From assembly GCA_905479625.1 (NCBI GenBank), contig CAJQNF010000044.1, positions 1-41,319 of the forward strand: 41,319 bases of DNA. The letters are read 5' to 3'. The translations under genes and the position numbers were made by a program. The stretch's first letter is position 1. Each line of letters starts with the position of its first letter. This DNA comes from an uncultured Flavobacteriaceae bacterium. Its GTDB lineage: Bacteria; Bacteroidota; Bacteroidia; Flavobacteriales; Flavobacteriaceae. A model generated the notes under the pieces. It worked only from the letters and a program-made list of their open reading frames with translations, was not told the origin of the DNA and searched no databases. Below are positions 33,804 to 41,319 of this stretch, one piece after another.

Positions 33804-34664
33804 ATGGAATTGAATCTTCAACAAATTGAAAGGGTTAAAAGTATTTCTAAATCAGAATTTGTTCAAAACTATGTAAAACCTCAGATACCAGTTGTGATTG
33901 AAAACCTGGTTGATGATTGGCCCGCAGCTACAAAATGGAATTTTGATTATATAAAGGAAAAAGTAGGAGATAAGATTGTTCCGCTTTATGACGATCGACC
34001 TGTAGATTACAAGGATGGCTTTAACGAACCTCATGCCACCATGAAAATGAGTGCGTATATTGATCTCTTGCAAAAGGAGCCTACCAAGTATCGAATATTT
34101 TTATACAATGTTTTAAAAGAAGTTCCTGAACTTCAGGAAGATTTTGATTTTCCTGATATTGGCTTGAGATTGATGAAATCACTACCCATGTTGTTTTTTG
34201 GAGGTGAAGATGCTCATACCTTTATGCACTACGATATTGATCTGGCCAATATCCTGCATTTTCATTTCCAGGGTAAAAAGGAGTGCATACTTTTCCCGAA
34301 TGCGGAAAAAAAACATATGTACAAAGTTCCTCATTCTTTAATTACCCACGAGTCAATCGATTTTTCGAATCCAGATTTTGTAAAGTGGCCCGCTTTGAAA
34401 AATGCAAAAGGGTATAAAACAGAACTGGAGCATGGAAATGTGCTGTATATGCCTGAAGGATACTGGCACTATATGCGATATATTACTCCCGGGTTTTCAA
34501 TGAGTATGAGAGCGATTGCAAGAAATCCAAAAAACTTGTCCAGGGCCATCTATAATATTTTTATTATGAGAAATATAGATAATCTGATGCGTCGGGTCAA
34601 GGGTCAAAAATGGATCGATGAGAAAAACGAAAAAGCCATTACGAATACACATTCGGGGCTTTAG
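33804..34664 (+). CDS. cupin-like (JmjC/FIH-type) 2-oxoglutarate-oxygenase domain protein
   Basis: A 286-residue cupin_8-type protein. The metal triad looks complete: H142 and D144 (TFMHYDIDLANILHFHFQG) and H222 (EGYWHYMRY), with K158 a candidate 2-oxoglutarate anchor. N-terminal YVKPQIPVVIENLVDDWPA is the usual opening of the JmjC-like family. Members hydroxylate proteins, tRNA or small molecules; here the substrate is unknown. It lies 10 bp after the serine hydrolase and 7 bp from the end of sufD, with which it converges. Confidence 0.85.
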   Translation: MELNLQQIERVKSISKSEFVQNYVKPQIPVVIENLVDDWPAATKWNFDYIKEKVGDKIVPLYDDRPVDYKDGFNEPHATMKMSAYIDLLQKEPTKYRIFLYNVLKEVPELQEDFDFPDIGLRLMKSLPMLFFGGEDAHTFMHYDIDLANILHFHFQGKKECILFPNAEKKHMYKVPHSLITHESIDFSNPDFVKWPALKNAKGYKTELEHGNVLYMPEGYWHYMRYITPGFSMSMRAIARNPKNLSRAIYNIFIMRNIDNLMRRVKGQKWIDEKNEKAITNTHSGL

Positions 34665-34671
34665 ATATTCT

Positions 34672-35994
34672 TTACATATCCATTCCTAATTCCACATCAA
34701 GTTTTTTAGCCAGTAATTTATTGATCCTTGATTTGAGTACCGGGATCTTAATTTTTTCAACCACATCATTGCAGAAGGCGAAAAGCATCAAGGCCTTAGC
34801 TTCTTTTTCTGGTATTCCTCTTGATTGCAAATAAAATAATGCTTTGTCATCAATCTGACCAATGGTACAACCGTGAGAACATTTTACATCATCGGCAAAT
34901 ATTTCAAGTTGAGGTTTGGCATTGATCGTGGCCTTATCTCCAATCAGTATATTGTCATTTTGCTGATAGGCATTTGTTTTTTGAGCCAGTTTATCAACGA
35001 TGACCTTTCCGTTGAATACTCCTGTAGACTGCTCGTCATATATTCCTTTATACATTTCATGACTTTCACAGTTTTCTTGTTTGTGATGCACCAACGTATG
35101 GTTGTCAACATGTTGTTTACCTCTAATCAGGGTGATACCGTTTAGGTTAGAAGTAATGTGTTCTCCTTCCTGATGGAATTCAAGGTTATTTCTGGTAATA
35201 TTTCCCCCGAAAGAAAAAGTATTTATTGAAACGATACTGCTGTCTTTTTGATGAACGTATATATTGTCAATTAATGAAGATGATTTTCTATCATTTTGGA
35301 TCTTGTAAATATCAGCAATGGCCCTTTTATGAGCAAAGACCTCTGTAACTGCATTTGTAAGAACCTTGTTATTGCTAAGGCTCTGGTGACGTTCATAGAT
35401 TTGCACATGAGAATTTTCGCCAACCACGATCAAGTTTCGAGGTTGCAACATGATTTCTTTTTCATTTCCTGTTGAAAAATGAAGAACCTGAATTGGTTTA
35501 GGAAGTACGACGTTTTTCGGAATATTGATAAAAACCCCTTCCTTAGAAAATGCTGTATTTAAAGAAGTAAGACTATCACTTTTTGAAGCGACATTTCCAA
35601 AATAGTGATCTACCACCATTTTGTATTTAGGTTGTTTTAAGGCTGATGAAAGTATACAAATATCTGCCACATCATGAGTTGTGTCTGATAAAAAGGAACT
35701 ATAAACACCATCAATAAAAACGAGCTTATACGATTCTATTTCATGCAGAAAATATTGCTTGACTTCCTTTAATTCGATAGCAGCCTCACTTGTTGGAAAT
35801 ACGCTATAATCGTTTTTCAACAGTGAATTTAAGGAGGTATATTTCCACTCTTCATCTTTCCTGTTAGGAAAACCTGACTTTTCAAATTGTGCAATAGCTG
35901 CTGATCTGATACCGTGAATTTTAGAATCCAGATCTACATTGCCTTTATTCTCAAATGCCATAAAGGAGGCGACTAATTTTTCTTTTAAATCCAT
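34672..35994 (-). CDS. sufD: Fe-S cluster assembly protein SufD
   Basis: Scaffold subunit that partners SufB and SufC. The 440-residue protein has the SufB/D-type beta-helix core (about 150-400) with ERHQSLSNNKVLTNAV-like stretches, QTNAYQQNDNILIGDKATINAKP, SHGCTIGQIDDKALFYLQSR and GIPEKEAKALMLFAFC, all as in SufD. Start chosen at 35994 (MDLKEKLVASF); an upstream ATG at 36018 would add 8 residues and overlap sufC. It lies 11 bp after sufC and is convergent with the cupin gene. Confidence 0.92.
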   Translation of the reverse strand: MDLKEKLVASFMAFENKGNVDLDSKIHGIRSAAIAQFEKSGFPNRKDEEWKYTSLNSLLKNDYSVFPTSEAAIELKEVKQYFLHEIESYKLVFIDGVYSSFLSDTTHDVADICILSSALKQPKYKMVVDHYFGNVASKSDSLTSLNTAFSKEGVFINIPKNVVLPKPIQVLHFSTGNEKEIMLQPRNLIVVGENSHVQIYERHQSLSNNKVLTNAVTEVFAHKRAIADIYKIQNDRKSSSLIDNIYVHQKDSSIVSINTFSFGGNITRNNLEFHQEGEHITSNLNGITLIRGKQHVDNHTLVHHKQENCESHEMYKGIYDEQSTGVFNGKVIVDKLAQKTNAYQQNDNILIGDKATINAKPQLEIFADDVKCSHGCTIGQIDDKALFYLQSRGIPEKEAKALMLFAFCNDVVEKIKIPVLKSRINKLLAKKLDVELGMDM

Positions 35995-36005
35995 ATCAAT
36001 TCCAA

Positions 36006-36743
36006 CTATTTCAACCAATCATATCCTTTTGCTTCCAACTCATGAGCCAGCTCTTTTCCTCCTGATTTCACAATTCTACCATCGTGTAACACATGAACAA
36101 AATCAGGAACAATATAGTCAAGTAGTCTTTGGTAATGGGTAATGACTATGACAGCATTATTCTCATTTTTTAGCTTGTTTACACCGTTGGCAACAATTTT
36201 TAATGCGTCAATATCCAAACCTGAATCCGTTTCATCAAGTATGGCCAAGCTAGGTTCTAACATTGCCATTTGGAAGATTTCATTACGTTTTTTTTCACCA
36301 CCAGAAAACCCTTCATTTAAAGATCTGGAAAGAAACTTTCTATCCATTTCTAATAATTCTGACTTTTCTCTGATCAGTTTCAACATATCCCGAGCTGGAA
36401 GATCTTCCAATCCTTGGGCTTTCCTTTTTGCGTTGATCGCTGTTTTGATAAAATTTGTGGTAGAGACGCCTGGAATCTCAACAGGATATTGAAATGACAT
36501 AAAGATTCCTTTATGTGCTCTTTCATCAGGTGACAGTTCGAGAATACTTTCATCCTGAAAATCAATATCACCTTCTAAAACTTCATAAGTTTCATTTCCG
36601 GCAATAACCGAAGACAAGGTACTTTTCCCCGAACCGTTTGGCCCCATGATCGCGTGTACTTCTCCTGGCTTGACATCCAAGTCAATTCCTCTAAGGATTT
36701 CTTTATCCTCAATTCCGGCGCGTAAATTTTTTATGTGTAGCAT
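36006..36743 (-). CDS. sufC: Fe-S cluster assembly ATPase SufC
   Basis: ABC-type ATPase that drives the SufBCD scaffold. The 245-residue protein has Walker [10 protein letters not shown] (K40), the Q loop SFQYP, an ABC signature written [11 protein letters not shown] (146-156), Walker [15 protein letters not shown] (D170-E171) and the switch His in VITHYQRLL. No membrane part, as expected. It lies 36 bp after sufB and 11 bp before sufD. Confidence 0.97.
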   Translation of the reverse strand: MLHIKNLRAGIEDKEILRGIDLDVKPGEVHAIMGPNGSGKSTLSSVIAGNETYEVLEGDIDFQDESILELSPDERAHKGIFMSFQYPVEIPGVSTTNFIKTAINAKRKAQGLEDLPARDMLKLIREKSELLEMDRKFLSRSLNEGFSGGEKKRNEIFQMAMLEPSLAILDETDSGLDIDALKIVANGVNKLKNENNAVIVITHYQRLLDYIVPDFVHVLHDGRIVKSGGKELAHELEAKGYDWLK

Positions 36744-36779
36744 TGTGTAAATGTCTTAAAAACTTTATTTTTTAATTTG

Positions 36780-38228
36780 TTATCCAACAGATCCTTCCAA
36801 TGAGATCTCGAGTAATTTTTGTGCTTCAACCGCAAATTCCATGGGTAGTTTATTCAACACTTCCTTGCTAAAACCATTGACGATTAAGGCGATCGCTTTT
36901 TCAGTGTCAATTCCCCTTTGGTTGCAATAGAACAATTGGTCCTCTCCAATTTTACTTGTAGTTGCCTCGTGTTCTATTTGAGCAGTTTTATTTTTTGCCT
37001 CTATATAAGGAAAGGTATGTGCTCCACATTCATTGCCCATTAATAAAGAATCACACTGCGAGAAGTTTCTGGCATTTTCAGCACGAGCGCCTATTTGAAC
37101 CAATCCTCTATATGAATTTTGTGATTTCCCTGCTGATATCCCTTTCGAGATAATGGTGCTTTTGGTGTTTTTACCGAGGTGGATCATTTTTGTTCCTGTA
37201 TCTGCTTGTTGAAAATGATTCGTAACGGCAATTGAATAAAATTCTCCAACTGAATTGTTTCCTTTCAAAACACAACTTGGGTATTTCCATGTTACGGCAC
37301 TTCCGGTTTCAACCTGAGTCCAGGAAATTTTCGAATTGGTATGGCAAATACCTCTTTTTGTTACAAAATTATAGACACCGCCCTTTCCTTGTGCATCGCC
37401 AGGGAACCAATTTTGTACCGTTGAATACTTGATCTCTGCATCATCCAGAGCAATCAATTCAACAACTGCAGCATGCAATTGGTTTTCATCTCTTGCAGGA
37501 GCTGTACATCCTTCCAAATAACTTACATAACTTCCTTTATCGGCAATAACCAGCGTCCTTTCAAATTGACCCGTACCCCCTTCATTGATTCTGAAATAGG
37601 TAGAGAGCTCCATAGGGCAGGTCACTCCTTTTGGGATGTAGCAAAAAGAGCCATCCGTGAAAACAGCAGAATTTAACGCCGCGTAAAAATTATCTGTTTT
37701 GGGAACAATACTCCCAATATATTTTTTGACCAATTCAGGGTGTTCCTGAATGGCTTCTGAAATAGGGCAAAATATGATACCTTTTTCAGCGAGTGTTGCT
37801 TTAAATGTTGTTGCTACGGATACGGAGTCAATAACGATGTCCATGGCAACGCCTGAGAGTCTTTTTTGCTCATTAATAGAGATACCTAGTTTGCTAAAAG
37901 TCTTTAATAATTCAGGATCAACTTCATCAAGGCTCTCCAATTCTTTTTTAGGCTTTGGAGCAGAATAATAACTGATTCCTTGAAAATCAGGTTTTTCATA
38001 ATTGACATTGGCCCAGTCGGGTTCAGTCATATTTTTCCAGATCTCAAAAGCTTCCAAACGCCAATCAGTCATCCATTGTGGCTCATTCTTTTTCTTTGAA
38101 ATGGCTACAATAACATCTTCGTTGAGCCCTTTAGGAAAAGTTTCAGATTCAATATCTGTATAGAAACCATATTCATACTCTTTGGTTTCGAGTTCTTTTT
38201 TCAAATCATCCTCGGTGTACTTACTCAT
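36780..38228 (-). CDS. sufB: Fe-S cluster assembly protein SufB
   Basis: Main scaffold of the SUF system, 482 residues. Segments such as [60 protein letters not shown]-like strands, [34 protein letters not shown] and [21 protein letters not shown] (split in two) are SufB hallmarks. The probable cluster-ligand Cys in the C-terminal half ([14 protein letters not shown]) is present. It starts 21 bp after the sufA-like gene. Confidence 0.96.
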   Translation of the reverse strand: MSKYTEDDLKKELETKEYEYGFYTDIESETFPKGLNEDVIVAISKKKNEPQWMTDWRLEAFEIWKNMTEPDWANVNYEKPDFQGISYYSAPKPKKELESLDEVDPELLKTFSKLGISINEQKRLSGVAMDIVIDSVSVATTFKATLAEKGIIFCPISEAIQEHPELVKKYIGSIVPKTDNFYAALNSAVFTDGSFCYIPKGVTCPMELSTYFRINEGGTGQFERTLVIADKGSYVSYLEGCTAPARDENQLHAAVVELIALDDAEIKYSTVQNWFPGDAQGKGGVYNFVTKRGICHTNSKISWTQVETGSAVTWKYPSCVLKGNNSVGEFYSIAVTNHFQQADTGTKMIHLGKNTKSTIISKGISAGKSQNSYRGLVQIGARAENARNFSQCDSLLMGNECGAHTFPYIEAKNKTAQIEHEATTSKIGEDQLFYCNQRGIDTEKAIALIVNGFSKEVLNKLPMEFAVEAQKLLEISLEGSVG

Positions 38229-38249
38229 AGTGTCAGGTTAAAAGTTACT

Positions 38250-38579
38250 TTAAAGTGAAAAGCTTTCACCGCATCCACAGGTTCTGTTCGCATTGGGGTT
38301 TTTAAAGATAAAACCGGCTCCGTTAAGTCCGCCTGAATAATCAAGTTCAGTTCCTACAAGGTATAGGAAGCTTTTCTTGTCAACAATAATTTTGATGTTA
38401 TTGTTTTCGAAGATCTTGTCATTCTCTTTTTCCTCATTATCAAAACTAAGATCATAAGACAAACCAGAACAGCCGCCACTCTTTACACCAACTCGTATAA
38501 AGTCTTTGGAAGCGTCATAACCATCCTCTCTCATTAATTCAATCGCCTTCAATTTGGCCTTTTCAGATACTTGTATCAT
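38250..38579 (-). CDS. HesB/IscA-type iron-sulfur assembly protein (SufA-like)
   Basis: A 109-residue A-type carrier that moves new clusters to target proteins. The three invariant cysteines are there: C37 (SGGCSGLSYDL), and C101 and C103 (CGCGESFSL). The fold around YLVGTELDYSGGLNGAGFIF is standard. It leads the sufB-sufC-sufD run and has a -7 box at 38608-38615, so it is probably the first gene of that operon. Confidence 0.95.
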   Translation of the reverse strand: MIQVSEKAKLKAIELMREDGYDASKDFIRVGVKSGGCSGLSYDLSFDNEEKENDKIFENNNIKIIVDKKSFLYLVGTELDYSGGLNGAGFIFKNPNANRTCGCGESFSL

Positions 38580-38607
38580 AACAAATTAGATTCATTCTAA
38601 ATAAGTG

Positions 38608-38615
38608 CAAAGATA
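38608..38615 (-). promoter_or_regulatory. -7 element of the SUF operon
   Basis: CAAAGATA on the plus strand gives TATCTTTG on the minus strand, 29 bp ahead of the sufA-like ATG. No TTG in place. No IscR-type site recognised. Confidence 0.5.
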
Positions 38616-39000
38616 TACTAAAATATACACTTAAGGAATATTCTAAAAAAAAAAAATAGTCATTGAACACAATAATATTTTTTTTTTTGCAACACAAAAA
38701 ACACACAATATTCAATATATAACTGCGTTCGGCTATTAACAATTTTCTCGAGTTATTAACATCTTCTTAACAAGGATGAACTCTTCTTATAAGGCTAATG
38801 ATAATATCCTAGAGATAAATTGTTGATATATAGACAATTAAACCAATACGTAGGATATGGAAACCGAGAATTCGCGAACCGGTAGACAATCGAAAAATAA
38901 CAATTTAAACCCGTTATCACAAAATAAATTTGTGTTAGCAGGTCTTATGTATTTACCAAACCACAACAATAACAATACCAATTGTATGAATTCTTTAACA
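38616..39000 (+). other. long upstream region of the surface-protein gene with A12 and T11 tracts
   Basis: This 385-bp gap has A12 at 38645-38656 and T11 at 38678-38688 just 21 bp apart. Between them lies TTG at 38663-38665, and TA (38676-38677), T11 and G make an overlong version of a TAnnTTTG -7 box. An in-frame ATG at 38857 and others at 38947 and 38986 could extend the next gene by up to 48 residues, rich in Asn; the stretch looks more like leader than coding. No other gene seen. Confidence 0.5.
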
Positions 39001-41319
39001 ATGAATACACAAGAAAATATTGATTTATTTAGGAAAAGATCTCCTAAAAAATCTTACTATTCTTCAAAAGGACTAAGAATCTTAATGATTTTGGGGCTGT
39101 TCTTATTTTCTATCAGCATGTTTGCGCAGAATGTTGGTGACTATGGATCCATTCAGGATGGTGACTGGGACAACTCTGCTACATGGGGTGTCTGGAATGG
39201 ATCAATTTATGTCACAGACGGAACCTATCCGGGAGAGTCAACAGGTAGCTATGATGTGTACATCGTAGGTGGAAACATAGTGAATTTGGATACAAATATT
39301 CCAGGCACTTTTGATTCCTTGATTATTGGTGATTCAGATGGAGTAGAGGAAACATTGAGCATAGGTGGTACATCCGAATTAGATATTTCCTTATTACACA
39401 TTTCAAGTGATGGCTTAATAAATTGGACAGCAAACGTTACTTTCAGTATACCGAGTCCAACAGCAACTATAGTGATTGATTCAGATGGAAATATTACAGC
39501 TGATTCTCCTTGTAACGCAGCTCAAAGAATTGAAATTGGAAATTCCATTATTTCAGCTTGTAATGGTGAAGCCGGGGCTATATATAGTTTTTCAGAATTG
39601 GTAGCGGCAGGTGGCTACGATGGAACTGATAGTGATTCAGACGGCATTATTGATGCTATAGATTTAGATGATGACAATGATGGAATTCTTGATAAACATG
39701 AAAACAATTTGTTAGTAAATGGAGGTTTTGAAAATATAAGTGGACTCAATGATGGTAATAATCAGGCAGCTCAAGGCGTAAATGCTACAACAATTCAACC
39801 TTGGGTCCTAACAGATGGAAGTGGGACACCTAACTATGTTCAAGTTGACGGAGACAATGGTTACGGAGATGGAGGCCCTAACAATGATGCCGATCCAAAT
39901 ACTACAGGTCCAACTGATCAACATTATTTTGATATTAATGGGACTGCTACTTTATATCAGTCATTTACCATTTATTCCAACCTTACAATTACTTATTCAG
40001 GATATTTTTCACCAAGAGATAATGGAACAGGATCAGGACAATTAAAAATATTTTCGGGTATTGGGATCGTTGGAAGCGAGATTAGTGCTACTTCTGTTTT
40101 TTCTTTACCTACTATAGGGAGATCCAGGGATACACCATGGACTTATGTTCAAGGAACGGCAACATTATCTCCCGGAACCTATTCTTTTGTTGTCGTCATG
40201 ACTAATCCAACAAATTTTGATGAAGGTGTTGTTAATATTGATGGATCGGATATTGATACAGATGGTGATTTGATTGCCAATTACCTCGATTTGGATAGTG
40301 ACAATGATGGTATTTTTGACGCTGAAGAGGCAGGTCATGGACAAGCCTATACAAATGGAGTTGTCAACGGCAATGTCAATTCAGATGGAATTCCAGATGC
40401 AGTTCAATCAAGTCCAGTAGATGGAACAGTGAACTATGTCCTTGCCGAGAGTTCAGATGATTCTGATACCAATTTCAACTTTTTAGATTTAGATAGTGAT
40501 GGTGATGGCATTCCGGATAATGTTGAGGCGCAAACAACACTAGGTTATGCAGTTCCTTCGGGATCAGTTAATAGCGATGGTGTTGACAATAACTATACCA
40601 CAGGATTGATTCCTGTGAATACGGATGGTGCCGACAATGAAGATTATCTAGATACAGATTCAGATAATGAAGGTGGAAACGATACAGTGGAAGCTGGTAT
40701 AACCTTAGCAGGAACTGATGCGGATGGTGATGGGTTAGATGATAATACAGATGCAACTACAGGTTATACTGATCCGGGAGGAACAATTGATAATCCTTTA
40801 ACTGGAACTGTAATTCTTCCAGATACTGATGCAGACGCTAATTCAGGAGGTGATGTAGATTTTAGAGATGATTGTACTTCACCATTAGCACCATCGTTTA
40901 CTCAGATAGACCCAACGTGTTTGGTAGCTACAGGTACAGTAAATGTAACGAGTCCAGTAGGAGGATCTACATATACATTAACAGGAATCAGTCCGGCTGT
41001 TGCAGCTCAAACAGGGACGAGTTTTACAACTTTAGCAGCAGGAACATATACCTTAACAGAGACCAATTCAGATGGATGTGAGTCACCGGTAAGTAACATT
41101 ACGATTGCTCCACAGCCATTGACACCGGCTGTACCTACTTTAAGCAGTACGGCAGCGACATGTTTATCAGAAGAGATCACTACGATTACCAATTACGATA
41201 ATACATTGACTTATGTATTTAGTCCAACAGGGCCAAGTGTAAATGGAAGCGGAGAAGTTACAGGAGCGATTGCAGCTACTAATTATACGGTAACGGCATC
41301 AAATACTACATGTACATCA
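39001..41319 (+). CDS. large secreted surface protein with thrombospondin-3-like Ca-binding repeats, 3' end outside window
   Basis: The frame is open from 39001 to the window end (773 residues, no stop). Order: basic leader (1-25), hydrophobic signal segment (about 26-43, LMILGLFLFSISMFAQ), a domain opening VGDYGSIQDGDWDNSATWG, then Asp-rich calcium-binding units of the thrombospondin type 3 kind at about 210-231, 417-445, 495-511, 545-562 and 571-585 (DLDSDGDGIPDN and variants). A jelly-roll-like domain lies between the first two (about 235-415, LVNGGFEN to VVNIDGS). From about residue 625 there are SprB-like modules (DPTCLVATGTVNVTSPVGG, TLAAGTYTLTETNSDGC, quoted apart). No stop, so a type IX secretion C-terminal signal would lie outside. 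Probably an adhesin or gliding-type surface protein; that role is inference. The start could also be 38857 or 38947. Confidence 0.82.
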   Translation, partial: MNTQENIDLFRKRSPKKSYYSSKGLRILMILGLFLFSISMFAQNVGDYGSIQDGDWDNSATWGVWNGSIYVTDGTYPGESTGSYDVYIVGGNIVNLDTNIPGTFDSLIIGDSDGVEETLSIGGTSELDISLLHISSDGLINWTANVTFSIPSPTATIVIDSDGNITADSPCNAAQRIEIGNSIISACNGEAGAIYSFSELVAAGGYDGTDSDSDGIIDAIDLDDDNDGILDKHENNLLVNGGFENISGLNDGNNQAAQGVNATTIQPWVLTDGSGTPNYVQVDGDNGYGDGGPNNDADPNTTGPTDQHYFDINGTATLYQSFTIYSNLTITYSGYFSPRDNGTGSGQLKIFSGIGIVGSEISATSVFSLPTIGRSRDTPWTYVQGTATLSPGTYSFVVVMTNPTNFDEGVVNIDGSDIDTDGDLIANYLDLDSDNDGIFDAEEAGHGQAYTNGVVNGNVNSDGIPDAVQSSPVDGTVNYVLAESSDDSDTNFNFLDLDSDGDGIPDNVEAQTTLGYAVPSGSVNSDGVDNNYTTGLIPVNTDGADNEDYLDTDSDNEGGNDTVEAGITLAGTDADGDGLDDNTDATTGYTDPGGTIDNPLTGTVILPDTDADANSGGDVDFRDDCTSPLAPSFTQIDPTCLVATGTVNVTSPVGGSTYTLTGISPAVAAQTGTSFTTLAAGTYTLTETNSDGCESPVSNITIAPQPLTPAVPTLSSTAATCLSEEITTITNYDNTLTYVFSPTGPSVNGSGEVTGAIAATNYTVTASNTTCTS

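Noticed and set aside
1-41319. Search for CRISPR arrays, tRNA or rRNA genes, insertion sequences, prophage or defence genes
   Set aside because: No regularly spaced repeats, no cloverleaf-like segments, no transposase or integrase motifs were seen; a covariance-model scan would be the decisive test.

Overview
The window is about 41 kb of a low-GC chromosome from a member of the Bacteroidota, most likely a marine or free-living Flavobacteriaceae. The evidence is the complete Bat (Bacteroides aerotolerance) operon, an IPExxxVDY-family gene between rnc and pyk, a DUF4254-glycosyltransferase pair, a CarboxypepD-type TonB receptor, promoters of the Bacteroidota type (TTG, 17-20 bp, TAnnTTTG) in place of sigma70 boxes, little Shine-Dalgarno sequence, and a large probable type IX-secreted surface protein. 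The genus cannot be fixed by eye. I saw no tRNA, rRNA, CRISPR array, transposase or prophage gene.

Layout. (1) 1-3326: end of a UvrD/RecB-type helicase-nuclease, a CvpA-family membrane protein and panB, closed by a clear terminator. (2) 3375-11859: the Bat operon on the plus strand: moxR, a DUF58 protein, a small BatD-like membrane protein, batA and batB (VWA), batC (TPR with a long Asp/Asn/Gln/Lys tail), batD and batE (TPR plus SH3). (3) 11915-11968: two overlapping inverted repeats between convergent genes. (4) 11984-17586, minus strand: methyltransferase, map, a GT9 glycosyltransferase with DUF4254 (cell-surface glycan), a small HAD hydrolase and gpmI. (5) 17750-22660, minus strand: an export/outer-membrane cassette of M14 peptidase, TonB receptor and PQQ-type sugar dehydrogenase lipoprotein. 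(6) 22688-22916: a decayed N-acetylmuramoyl-L-alanine amidase gene that an ORF caller would miss. (7) 23117-24874: a long aromatic amino acid hydroxylase. (8) 24879-29204, minus strand: acpP-fabF-rnc-IPExxxVDY-pyk. (9) 29377-30427: purN-rnhA. (10) 30471-38579: the SUF iron-sulfur assembly genes (sufA-like, sufB, sufC, sufD, then sufS) on the minus strand, split by a plus-strand serine hydrolase plus cupin-like pair. (11) 39001 to the window end: the first 773 residues of a large secreted, calcium-binding-repeat surface protein, preceded by long homopolymer tracts.

How the genes work together: most of the window is core housekeeping (coenzyme A precursor, glycolysis, fatty acid synthesis, RNA processing, Fe-S assembly, purine synthesis). 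The accessory or less understood parts are the Bat complex, the TonB cassette, the insertion in the SUF cluster, the amidase remnant, the extended hydroxylase and the surface protein. I found no convincing new defence or mobile system. The most useful items to follow up are the amidase pseudogene, the unassigned C-terminal half of the hydroxylase, the poly-T tract before the surface protein, and the paired inverted repeats near 11.9 kb.
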